Source of the DNA: Eubacterium sp.
GTDB lineage: Bacteria; Bacillota; Clostridia; Lachnospirales; Lachnospiraceae
Assembly: GCA_017433615.1 (NCBI GenBank)
Contig: JAFRGW010000136.1
Span: 1 to 47,149 of the forward strand
DNA length: 47,149 nt
Direction: 5' to 3'
In this document: one piece after another, positions 18,095 through 25,833 of the stretch
Layout: the number at the start of each line of letters is the position of its first letter
Numbering within the stretch: position 1 is the first letter of the stretch
Position numbers and translations under genes: made by a program
The notes under the pieces: generated by a model
Databases searched by the model: none
The model's input: only the letters and a program-made list of their open reading frames with translations
What the model was told of the DNA's origin: nothing

Positions 18095-18100
18095 TATAAT
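18095..18100 (+). promoter_or_regulatory. -10 box upstream of small-protein unit
   Basis: TATAAT on the plus strand, 72 bases before the 9-codon reading frame at 18173. The -35 region is poor. The stretch 17946-18172 otherwise holds only the AEC upstream region and AT-rich sequence. Confidence 0.4.
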
Positions 18101-18172
18101 CAACTCATAATAAAGAATAACACATACAACCGATAAATCCTACCCAAAAAGAGTAAACACAGGAGATCATAA

Positions 18173-18202
18173 ATGACCAGACGTTATAATCAAATCAGAT
18201 AA
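18173..18202 (+). CDS. Possible 9-residue leader peptide
   Basis: ATG at 18173 follows AGGAG at 18161-18165 and opens a frame of nine codons (MTRRYNQIR) closed by TAA, 65 bases ahead of the next gene. A GC-rich stretch able to pair (CCGGCCGGGCGG region) follows. This could be a translated leader controlling the downstream small gene, or chance; nothing else supports it. Confidence 0.3.
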   Translation: MTRRYNQIR

Positions 18203-18267
18203 CCGGCCGGGCGGACCGATCGAAACATTCTTCCGTACCCGGCATCCGGATTCAGGAGGATTCGATC

Positions 18268-18426
18268 ATGAAATTATATACGATGTACACCCGCTTAGGC
18301 CGGGAATGTTATATTACGAAGGAAAAAGACGGATACGGTTTCGAAGATCAGTACGAATACCGCATATTCCGCACCGAGATGGAAGCGGTCGAACGTGCCA
18401 GAGCACTTGGCTTCCATTTTGAATAA
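18268..18426 (+). CDS. 52-aa small protein, unrecognised
   Basis: An ATG seven bases after AGGAGG begins a 52-residue frame rich in charged and aromatic residues (MKLYTMYTRLGRECYITKEK ... ARALGFHFE). I recognise no family. It is predicted soluble, with no signal peptide. The strong ribosome binding site, an upstream -10 box and a following terminator-like hairpin (18525-18574) make it a credible gene although it is short. A possible leader peptide precedes it at 18173. Confidence 0.6.
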   Translation: MKLYTMYTRLGRECYITKEKDGYGFEDQYEYRIFRTEMEAVERARALGFHFE

Positions 18427-18524
18427 TCAGCTAAAACGGCAGTTTTCACATGCGGAATAACTGCCATTCCAATAATACCTCCTTTTACCTCCTATATTGC
18501 AGCCCGAAAAACAAACTGAAATGC

Positions 18525-18574
18525 GAGCGCAGGCGACAGATTTCCTCCTTTGCTGTCACCTGCGCTCTCGTTTT
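18525..18574 (+). terminator. Terminator-like hairpin
   Basis: GAGCGCAGG and GACAG (18525-18539, one mismatch between) pair with CTGTC and CCTGCGCTC (18553-18567), followed by CGTTTTCC. It lies about 100 bases after the 52-aa gene. Confidence 0.5.
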
Positions 18575-18641
18575 CCGGACATTCCCATCTCCGAATTACA
18601 TGCAAAACCAGAAAACATGCTCCAGCTTCCCATCTCTTTTT

Positions 18642-18717
18642 ACAAGAAGCCAAACGAACCGCCGCTGCTTCCCTTTTCACAAGAAGACAAAACGAACCGC
18701 CGCTGCTTCTCTTTTTC
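18642..18717. repeat. Direct repeat of about 37-39 bases, two copies
   Basis: The sequence beginning ACAAGAAG and containing CGAACCGCCGCTGCTTC occurs at 18642 and again at 18679. It lies just beyond the 3' end of the HAD gene and has no coding sense that I can support. Confidence 0.7.
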
Positions 18718-19448
18718 TATTTTAAAGGAGACACAGAACCGTCCCCTGTCTCCTGCAGCAGGCGCGCCAGTTCCGTCTCATCGTATACAGTACAGTCCGG
18801 ATGGATCTCTGTAGCCGGCTGGTCGAACCGTTTCCGGTTAAACCAGATGGTGTGGAGCCCCGCCTGCGCGGCGGCGGTCACGTCATTTGCATAATTATCA
18901 CCGACATACCAGACTTCTTCCGGGGCAAGTTCCAGGCGTCTGCACGCAATCCGGTAGATTTCCGGATCCGGCTTTGAAACGCCGACATCGCCGGATACGA
19001 TAATTCTGTTCCGGTCGATATAATCCGGGATTTGCAATGTCTCAATCTTCTTCCACTGCGCCGCAGAGACACCGTTTGAGATCACACCCGTAAATACGCC
19101 GCTTTTACGGAGCCTCAGCAGTATTTCCTTCACCGTGTCTGACATGGCGATCTTCTCCTGATATGCCTTATACCGGTCCATGACGGCCAGCGCCTCTTCC
19201 CGCGTAATCGCAATTCCGAAATCTGCAAACGCGTTCTGGTTGCGCAGACAGTAATAATCCTCCGTACTAAGTCTGCCTTCACAGTAATCAACAAATTTCA
19301 GATCCGTCCAGTACCGGCTTCTTCTGTAAATCCGGTCAATATCCGCATCATATTTACCCTGAAAAACCTCACGTACAGCCATATTAAAGGGCCACTGACA
19401 GTCATACAGGGTATCGTCCACATCAAATAAAATCGCTTCCGGGCGCAT
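18717..19448 (-). CDS. HAD-superfamily hydrolase (HAD-IA, YjjG-like)
   Basis: This 243-aa protein has the HAD motifs in order: I, ILFDVDDTLYD at the start; II, GVISNG; III, with the lysine in GVSKPDPEIY; IV, VWYVGDNYANDVTAA. The cap lies between motifs I and II. Family members dephosphorylate nucleotides or sugar phosphates. The start at 19448 is placed after GGAG; the open frame extends seven codons further. The last residues (ETGDGSVSPLK) and the stop region come from a dispersed REP-like repeat (18727-18753), so the natural C terminus seems to have been rewritten by that element. Confidence 0.87.
   Translation of the reverse strand: MRPEAILFDVDDTLYDCQWPFNMAVREVFQGKYDADIDRIYRRSRYWTDLKFVDYCEGRLSTEDYYCLRNQNAFADFGIAITREEALAVMDRYKAYQEKIAMSDTVKEILLRLRKSGVFTGVISNGVSAAQWKKIETLQIPDYIDRNRIIVSGDVGVSKPDPEIYRIACRRLELAPEEVWYVGDNYANDVTAAAQAGLHTIWFNRKRFDQPATEIHPDCTVYDETELARLLQETGDGSVSPLK
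18727..18753 (-). repeat. REP-like element, copy 2
   Basis: A 27-bp copy of the element with core GGGGACGGTT (here inverted), embedded in the last codons of the HAD gene. Confidence 0.85.
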
Positions 19449-19615
19449 CTCTATCTCTCCTTTTTTCAACGCAGATGAAAATCTCCGCTTCTGCAGGTGG
19501 TGAATACTGTATCAAACCTGACGCAGCGGAGCCTTTAAATATCTCAATAAATTGTTGCACACTTCCACAAATACGTCAATAAATTCAAACCCGCAAGAAA
19601 AATTGCACAATTTAT

Positions 19616-19644
19616 TTGAAAAAATAATCCATTCCATATATAAT
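19616..19644 (+). promoter_or_regulatory. Near-consensus promoter for the 299-aa gene
   Basis: TTGAAA (19616-19621) and TATAAT (19639-19644) are separated by exactly 17 bases. An inverted repeat with arms AATAAATTGT-GCA (about 19549-19562 and 19607-19620) ends at the -35 box and could be an operator. Confidence 0.75.
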
Positions 19645-19709
19645 TATTATAATACAATTCTTGTTTGCAAAAAACAGCAGTTAATTATTGACGAAAGGAG
19701 ACCAAAATC

Positions 19710-20609
19710 ATGGCAGTTAATGTAAAACTTACCGAAGCCGAGCAGGAGTTTAACACGTTTGGCCCATGGGTATATGAAATCAATGATGCTTATCCGCTTC
19801 CGCGTCTGTTTGCTCCGTATTTTAAGGATGACGACCAGGCGATCATCAAGATCAAAGTTCCGAGAGACATTGACCGCAGAAATGCCAATCCTGAGATGCA
19901 TCTCTACGATTTCGTAATTGCACTCTACAAAGATCAGCTGCGTATTCTGGAACGTAATGAAGATGATACCGTAAGCGAACACTTTGTTAATTCTGCCGAT
20001 TTTATGGGCATTCGTATATACAAGAACCTGCTGCGTGCAGCCTGCACAATCTACTCTGTCGAAGGTGCAACATCTTTCTCCTTCAACTCCGTATCCATGG
20101 ATCTGGTCTGGAAGTTTGCCAACCTGATTCTGGCATCTCTGGAAAAGAGCAGCGCGCGGGATGTATCCGGCCTTCCTGTCACAGAAGCAGAACCGGAAAC
20201 CATGCTGCTCCAGAATATGCTGCATGACCTGAAGATGGAGAAACCTGACATCATCAAAGGTGCCGTCCAGAAGGGTGTGGATGTCTACCGCAAGGAAGGC
20301 ACTGTCGCACAGATTGAGCGCATGATCTGGAAAGAGATGAATCCGGAAGCACTGCATCTTTACACCGATAAAGAGCTGATTGTTCTGGAGAACGGCTTCT
20401 TCCCGAACCGCGCAGGCATGCCGGACTTTGGTTATACTTATACCATCGTACCGCTCAACAAGCTGACTGCAATCAATATCGCTGATTCCAAAGAATACTC
20501 CCTGCTGGTAGACTGCACGATCTACCTCGGACGCAACCAGCTTGTCTACCACTACGATGTAGACAACGAGGAAGTCGGCGAATTCTATGAGGCACTGAAG
20601 ACACTCTGA
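19710..20609 (+). CDS. Conserved-looking 299-aa protein, function unknown
   Basis: I do not recognise this family. The protein is soluble, without signal peptide or membrane segment, and mixes alpha and beta stretches: FGPWVYEINDAYPLPRLFAPYF near the start, RVLR-like basic segments, VPRDIDRRNANPEMHLYDF, and a C-terminal VYHYDVDNEEVGEFYEAL. It has a consensus promoter, a good ribosome binding site (GAAAGGAG) and its own terminator (20707-20742), so it is a well-expressed single gene. The highly regular codon use argues that it belongs to the core genome rather than to recent transfer. Confidence 0.75.
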   Translation: MAVNVKLTEAEQEFNTFGPWVYEINDAYPLPRLFAPYFKDDDQAIIKIKVPRDIDRRNANPEMHLYDFVIALYKDQLRILERNEDDTVSEHFVNSADFMGIRIYKNLLRAACTIYSVEGATSFSFNSVSMDLVWKFANLILASLEKSSARDVSGLPVTEAEPETMLLQNMLHDLKMEKPDIIKGAVQKGVDVYRKEGTVAQIERMIWKEMNPEALHLYTDKELIVLENGFFPNRAGMPDFGYTYTIVPLNKLTAINIADSKEYSLLVDCTIYLGRNQLVYHYDVDNEEVGEFYEALKTL

Positions 20610-20706
20610 TCAGTGCAGAACGGACACAGTGCCGAAACGGGCGCAAGAACAGCGCAGGCACGGTGCTGAGCAGGCACAGACGCAAAGCAGCGCAGACACA
20701 GCAAAA

Positions 20707-20742
20707 AAATCCCGGAAAGCCATTCACAGCTTTCCGGGATTT
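20707..20742. terminator. Strong bidirectional terminator
   Basis: A 14-bp perfect stem (20707-20720 with 20729-20742) with an 8-nt loop and an A-rich/T-rich flank sits between converging genes. Confidence 0.9.
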
Positions 20743-20747
20743 CATTT

Positions 20748-21071
20748 TCATTTCCGGATAAACTTACTGTCCACAGCATTGTCTTCAATACTGGTAAACC
20801 GCTCCACCGTCATATGCAGGTCATATTTTTCCCGCAGTTTCGCAATTGTCGCCATCATCGGACTCTCATGGTGCACGTCTATCGCCGCCTGATCCTCCCA
20901 GGCATCAATCAGCAGAACCGTCTCCGGATCATCAAACGGCGTGTAGTACTCGTACCGGATGTTTCCGTTCTCGGCACGGATCGCATCCACCGTTCCGGTT
21001 GCGGTCATCTCCTCTGCAAAAGCTCTTGCATTGCCGTCCGTTCCTGTGTAGCGGATGTTAATTGTAATCAT
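20748..21071 (-). CDS. Antibiotic biosynthesis monooxygenase-domain (YgiN-like) protein
   Basis: The 107-aa protein fits the dimeric alpha-beta ABM fold: ITINIRYTGTDGNARAFAEEM, the central YEYYTPFDDPETVLLIDAWEDQAAIDVHHES and a terminal strand MTVERF. YgiN-type members act as quinol monooxygenases, and others only bind small molecules. GGAGGAG lies directly upstream of the ATG. It stands alone between a terminator and a secreted-protein gene. Confidence 0.85.
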   Translation of the reverse strand: MITINIRYTGTDGNARAFAEEMTATGTVDAIRAENGNIRYEYYTPFDDPETVLLIDAWEDQAAIDVHHESPMMATIAKLREKYDLHMTVERFTSIEDNAVDSKFIRK

Positions 21072-21187
21072 TTTCTCCTCCTGTTATCTGTCTATATACA
21101 TGGTTATCTATTGTATCCTGGCCATTTGACATTCATGAGCACCTCAGCACTCTTGCCGCGGCGCGCACAGTATGCCGGATCCTTGTT

Positions 21188-22159
21188 TCATCCCCATGCA
21201 GGTTTGTATTTCAGATACTGAGACTCGTTACTGTCCAGAACCGCCGGGAAATACAGCCATCCGGATTCACCGGTACTGAGTTTTACCTTCACCAGAAGGT
21301 TGTATCTGACTGCCGGATAGCCTCCGTAGTAAACCGTCTGCTGATCAAGCACTTTGACATATGTCGGCGTAAACTTTGTGCCCGCATAACAATCTCTGCT
21401 GATCGTTTCCATGGAATCAGTCGTATACATTTCCATATATCTTGCCAGTTCATAATATTGTGATCCCAGCAGCGATGGTGCATACTCAGAAACCCGCATC
21501 AACTTATACTTTCCGGCTGTCTTATTTTTGATCGTACTGTCGCTGAGCTTAAATGGCATTCTTGCATAGTAACAGCCGAATGACTCATTTGAAAATGGCG
21601 TATCGGCAGTCAGATAAAATTTATTATTTCCTGCATTTTTAATCTCTTTGGAATCTATACGATCCATCAGGCCGTTTTTGTATGAATAAAAGGCCTTTAT
21701 CTTATTCGCATTGTAGTATCGCAGAACCATGGCCCCCTGATTGCTCTCATCCCCCCAGAGATCCAGAAGCAGCTCCCGATACTTGTCTGAGCGCTGAATA
21801 TCCAGATATTTGACTGATCCGACTAATGAATAGCGCTTTGCAGGTGAAAACATCTTTTTATAAACGCATTTGCCATTTACATACAGTCTGAACTGCTGTC
21901 TGTAATTGCTCTTGCTGACCAGTTTATAACGCACCTTTTCTTTCCTGCCGCCATTCAGATTGAGCTTATACGTTTTCGCCGGCTTCAATGTCTTAACTTT
22001 GTAATTTGCAGCCGCACCGGCCTCGGCGGGGCGGACTGCCGGTATCAGCAGCGCCAGAAGCATCACACAGATCGCGGCCACGCGCATCAGCCGCAACATT
22101 CTGCACTGCCTGCTGCATGACTTATTGTCATGCACATATGTTGATCTTCCTGCCAGCAT
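21188..22159 (-). CDS. Secreted protein of unknown function
   Basis: The 323-aa product starts at 22159 behind AGGAGAGG and has a signal peptide after a long basic N-region (RMLRLMRVAAICVMLLALLI, with AEA-GA as probable cleavage site). The mature part is basic and Tyr-rich, beta-like, with no catalytic motif that I recognise. Its first part (YKVKTLKPAKTYKLNLNGGR) resembles an Ig-like or bacterial pre-peptidase domain. It begins 49 bases after the aldo/keto reductase stop on the same strand, so the two may be co-transcribed, although the functions do not obviously match. Confidence 0.65.
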   Translation of the reverse strand: MLAGRSTYVHDNKSCSRQCRMLRLMRVAAICVMLLALLIPAVRPAEAGAAANYKVKTLKPAKTYKLNLNGGRKEKVRYKLVSKSNYRQQFRLYVNGKCVYKKMFSPAKRYSLVGSVKYLDIQRSDKYRELLLDLWGDESNQGAMVLRYYNANKIKAFYSYKNGLMDRIDSKEIKNAGNNKFYLTADTPFSNESFGCYYARMPFKLSDSTIKNKTAGKYKLMRVSEYAPSLLGSQYYELARYMEMYTTDSMETISRDCYAGTKFTPTYVKVLDQQTVYYGGYPAVRYNLLVKVKLSTGESGWLYFPAVLDSNESQYLKYKPAWG

Positions 22160-22208
22160 AACATCCTCTCCTTTCTGCCCGTTCCACAATAATTCCATCT
22201 CCTGTCTC

Positions 22209-23396
22209 CTATTTCTGCTTCCTGAATACAAACTTCCTTGCTACATTGATTCCGATCTTATAGGGAAGCGGCCGCACGGCGCGGTCTGCTTCTTTCAGTT
22301 TCTCACGGATCGGAATCTCCTGCGGACAATGCTTCTCACATTTACCGCACTGGATACACTGTGTCGCAAATGCAGGCGATCTGGTCAGGCCGACGGTCTG
22401 GAAATACTGCCGCCTTCCCTGCGCCTTTGACTCAATAAACATCGCATTGTAGCAGCGGAAAATGCCGGGGATATCCACCCCCTGCGGACATGGCATGCAG
22501 TAGCGGCAGCCGGTGCATCCGACTTTCTCCTTCTCATTGATTTTCTTCGTGACAGCCGAAAGGACTGCAAAATCACTGTCTGTAAAATGTCCCGGAAGTG
22601 CCTCCGATGCTGTTCTGCAGTTTTCCTGTACCATTTCAATGGAATTCATGCCGGACAGGACAACTGTAACTTCCGGCTGATTATACAGCCAGCGCAGCCC
22701 CCACTCTGCCGGCGACCATCCGCGGCCGCTCTCCTGCATCGTCCGGCGCGCCTCCGCAGGCAGCATATTGACCAGCTTGCCGCCCCGCAGCGGCTCCATG
22801 ATCACAACCGGAATGCCCTTTGCCGCAGCGGCCTTCAGTCCCTCGACGCCTGCCTGTGAGACCTCATCCAGATAATTATACTGGATCTGGCACATATCCC
22901 AGTCGTAGTCGTTTAAGATCGTGAGAAAATTATCCGTATTCCCGTGATAGGAAAATCCGATGTTCCGGATTGCCCCGCTCTTCTTCTTTTCCTCGATCCA
23001 TTCGAGAATACCGACGCGCTTCATATTCTCCCACATTGCGACATCTGTCAGATGATGCATCAGATAATAATCCACATACGTTGTCCGGAGTCTTGAAAGT
23101 TCTTCGTTGAAATACTTATCAACCGCACTGAGATTCCGGATCAGATACTGCGGCAGTTTTGTCGCGATATTGATCTTTTCCCGTATATGATTCCGTTCGA
23201 AGATCTCACCGACCGCCGCCTCACTTCCGGGATATATATAGGCGGTATCATAATAATTCACACCGGCTCTGTACGCCTCCAGGATCTCCTGCTCGGCCTT
23301 GTCAATATCAATGTTTCCGCCTTTTTTTGTAAATCGCATGCAGCCAAATCCCAGCACGGAAAGATCATTGCCGTATTTATCTTTTCTGTATTGCAT
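22209..23396 (-). CDS. Aldo/keto reductase with C-terminal 4Fe-4S ferredoxin domain
   Basis: The 395-aa protein has an aldo/keto reductase barrel (residues about 1-280: LGFGCMRF, then NYYDTAYIYPGSE with Asp and Tyr, ATKLP with Lys, YYLMHHL with His) and a ferredoxin-like C terminus with two Cys clusters (GCTGCRYCMPCPQGVDIP and CIQCGKCEKHCPQEIPI). This ferredoxin-fused subfamily is typical of anaerobes and likely passes electrons between ferredoxin and NAD(P)H-dependent carbonyl reduction; the substrate is unknown. The ATG at 23396 follows GAGGTGAAGGGG. Confidence 0.92.
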   Translation of the reverse strand: MQYRKDKYGNDLSVLGFGCMRFTKKGGNIDIDKAEQEILEAYRAGVNYYDTAYIYPGSEAAVGEIFERNHIREKINIATKLPQYLIRNLSAVDKYFNEELSRLRTTYVDYYLMHHLTDVAMWENMKRVGILEWIEEKKKSGAIRNIGFSYHGNTDNFLTILNDYDWDMCQIQYNYLDEVSQAGVEGLKAAAAKGIPVVIMEPLRGGKLVNMLPAEARRTMQESGRGWSPAEWGLRWLYNQPEVTVVLSGMNSIEMVQENCRTASEALPGHFTDSDFAVLSAVTKKINEKEKVGCTGCRYCMPCPQGVDIPGIFRCYNAMFIESKAQGRRQYFQTVGLTRSPAFATQCIQCGKCEKHCPQEIPIREKLKEADRAVRPLPYKIGINVARKFVFRKQK

Positions 23397-23557
23397 ACCC
23401 CTTCACCTCTCACGAATGATGTCTCAACTGATCTTTCTGCCATCTATTATATAACATCCGGCAGATGCAGAAAACACAGAAAACACCAAAAGGAGGGTTC
23501 CTGTGTTTCCCCAAAAGGATTTGCAACACAGAAATCCCGGAAAAATACCGTGAAACA

Positions 23558-23592
23558 AAAGTGCGGAATTCCAGACAGGAATTCCGCGCTTT
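23558..23592 (-). terminator. Terminator of the six-repeat surface protein
   Basis: A 15-bp stem with one G-T pair (23558-23572 with 23578-23592) and a 5-nt loop lies 80 bases past the stop codon at 23672, followed by TTTTG on the minus strand. Confidence 0.75.
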
Positions 23593-23671
23593 CATATGTT
23601 TTGCATCGAGTTTCAAAATTGGTTCCCGCAGAAATCATTCACTTTATGTTTTGTAGTTGTTTCCCGAGAAA

Positions 23672-25708
23672 TCAGTTCCATACGGTCCATGCGGAGTTAT
23701 ATGCCCTTCCGTTCACCATTTTCACGGTACGAATCCGCACATGGGTATTGCTGAGTGTTCTGTTCGTAATACGGGTATTTGTTCCCGGATAAGTTAATTT
23801 TTCCACATTTGAATTGAAATTCTTGTCGGTCGACCACTGGACCTCGCATAAGTAACCATCACCCGGTAACTGCCAGTCCACCTGGATTGCCGCGCCGGAA
23901 TTCTGGACATTGACAAACCGTGCCTTCGGCGGAAGAATCATGAAGGTCTTTGTCTGATGACCCGCATAGATCCCGGTGCCGGTCACTGTGACTGATGCTG
24001 TTCCGATCGCTACATTGTTGGAGTAGCGCACCGTATAGTCTGTCGCAGCCTTCAGCGTCTTGCCATTCAGCTTGACCCTGGCTTTCGGCATCCGGTCATA
24101 ACCTGTATATGTTACGTCACTTACTGTCACTGTCGCCTTGTCAAGCGTCTGCCGCTTAATCTCAAATGTCTTTGTGGCAGAGCCTTTGTAATTGCCTTTT
24201 CCCTTGATCGTAACAGTTGCGGTTCCGATGTTGATATTATTCGCAAATGACAGCGTATAATCGCGGTCCTTCTGGAGCGTTCTTCCTCCCACCCGGACAG
24301 TAAGATCCGGCCTGACCTGCTTACCTGTATATGCCTGTTCGGAAAGTCCGGAGACAGAAGCCTTCTTGACAGATCGTCTCTTGATCTTAAATGTCAGTGT
24401 CCGGGATCCTTTGTAATTGTTGATTCCCTTGACCGTCACAGTCGCCCTGCCGGCCGAAACATTTTTCTTGTAGGAAATCTTATAATCTCTGCCGGATTTC
24501 AGTGTCTTCTTTGCGAGCTTCACAGTCAGCTTTTGTGTGATCGCAGAACCTGTATACGTCTTATTCTTCAGGCCGGTGATCGCTGCATCCGCAATTGTGG
24601 CTTTCTTAATATTAAAGGTCTTTTTGACTTTTCCTTTAAAATTGCCCTTGCCTGTGATGATAACCGTCGCCTTGCCGTGCTTCTTGTTGTTCTTGTATTT
24701 CAGCGTATAATCGCGGCCCTTTTTCAGTCTGACACCATTCAGTGTGATCACAGGATTCGGTTTGATCTTCCTGCCGGTATAGACCTGTGCCTTGATTTTT
24801 TTGATCTTCAGCTTTTTCAGAGCAGTTTTCACGATGGTGAACTTCTTCTGAATCTGTCCGTTGTAATTTCCTTTACCACTGATCGTGACCGTCGCAGTGC
24901 CGACTTTTGTGTTATTTGCATATGCGACTGTGTAATCAGTACCGGATTTCAGTGTCACGCCGCCAAGTGTTACCTTCGGAACCGGCTTAACACCATTGAA
25001 GACATAGGAAATCTTTGACGCAATACCGGAGACACTTGCGCCGGTGATTGCACGCGGGGTGATCGTAAATGTCGCCGTCTTGCTTCCGGTATAATGATCT
25101 TCTTTTCCGGTAATTGTTACCGTCGCAGTTCCGACATTGACATTGTTGCTGTAGGCAACTGTATAATCGGTATCCTTCGTCAGCGTGGTTCCGTCACAGA
25201 CAACCGTGACAGCGGGTGTCTTTGCCTTGCCGTCGTATACAGCAGAAGCCGGATTTACTGTCACAGTTGCACCAGAAATATCCTTGATCTCCGATTGTTC
25301 GCCTTCACCGCCTGTTTCAGGATTTGTTTCTCCACCGCCCGTACCCGGGTCAGTCCCGCTTTCATCTGCCGCACCTGCTTCTGTGGCAGTGATCTCTTCC
25401 GGAGCCGCAGTTTCTTCATAGACTGTTTCCGGTTCTGTGCGCGCATCAATAACGGTTTCTTCTTCAGATGCCGCATCAGCATCAGCATCAGTATCAGCAT
25501 CAGCATCAGTATCAGCAATCACGTCTGATTCCGCTGCAGGTTCCTGCTCATCTGCGGAATCTGTAAGCTGCTCTGTCACGTATCTGTCCTGATCTCCTGC
25601 TTCTGCATCTGTCCCCTGTTCTGCCGCAAATACAGGCAGAGCCGAACCGGCTAACAGGGAAACTGAAATCATGAGTGCGAGCATTTTTTTAGTCCAATAT
25701 TTCTTCAT
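23672..25708 (-). CDS. Secreted surface protein with six Ig-like repeats
   Basis: The 678-aa protein starts at 25708 behind AGGGGGAAAGG and has a signal peptide (MLALMISVSLLAGSALPVFA). A low-complexity acidic linker (DADADTDADADA and Glu/Ala/Thr-rich) precedes six repeats of about 75 residues, each ending in a motif like GTATVTISGKGNYNGQ and then TFxI. A C-terminal fibronectin-like domain (VDWQLPGDGYLCEVQWSTDK to the end) closes it. I see no sortase motif or SLH domain, so it is secreted or non-covalently bound. Similar GNYxG repeats are widespread in clostridial surface proteins; the ligand is unknown. Confidence 0.85.
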   Translation of the reverse strand: MKKYWTKKMLALMISVSLLAGSALPVFAAEQGTDAEAGDQDRYVTEQLTDSADEQEPAAESDVIADTDADADTDADADAASEEETVIDARTEPETVYEETAAPEEITATEAGAADESGTDPGTGGGETNPETGGEGEQSEIKDISGATVTVNPASAVYDGKAKTPAVTVVCDGTTLTKDTDYTVAYSNNVNVGTATVTITGKEDHYTGSKTATFTITPRAITGASVSGIASKISYVFNGVKPVPKVTLGGVTLKSGTDYTVAYANNTKVGTATVTISGKGNYNGQIQKKFTIVKTALKKLKIKKIKAQVYTGRKIKPNPVITLNGVRLKKGRDYTLKYKNNKKHGKATVIITGKGNFKGKVKKTFNIKKATIADAAITGLKNKTYTGSAITQKLTVKLAKKTLKSGRDYKISYKKNVSAGRATVTVKGINNYKGSRTLTFKIKRRSVKKASVSGLSEQAYTGKQVRPDLTVRVGGRTLQKDRDYTLSFANNINIGTATVTIKGKGNYKGSATKTFEIKRQTLDKATVTVSDVTYTGYDRMPKARVKLNGKTLKAATDYTVRYSNNVAIGTASVTVTGTGIYAGHQTKTFMILPPKARFVNVQNSGAAIQVDWQLPGDGYLCEVQWSTDKNFNSNVEKLTYPGTNTRITNRTLSNTHVRIRTVKMVNGRAYNSAWTVWN

Positions 25709-25833
25709 CCTTTCCCCCTTCTTCTGAAATTCAATGAATTGCATATCCAATTTGGCCACAATACTGCAATTGGTATTTGTATTTTACCACCTGAACGCTA
25801 TGATGTCACACATTTTCTAAATGCATTGATTCC

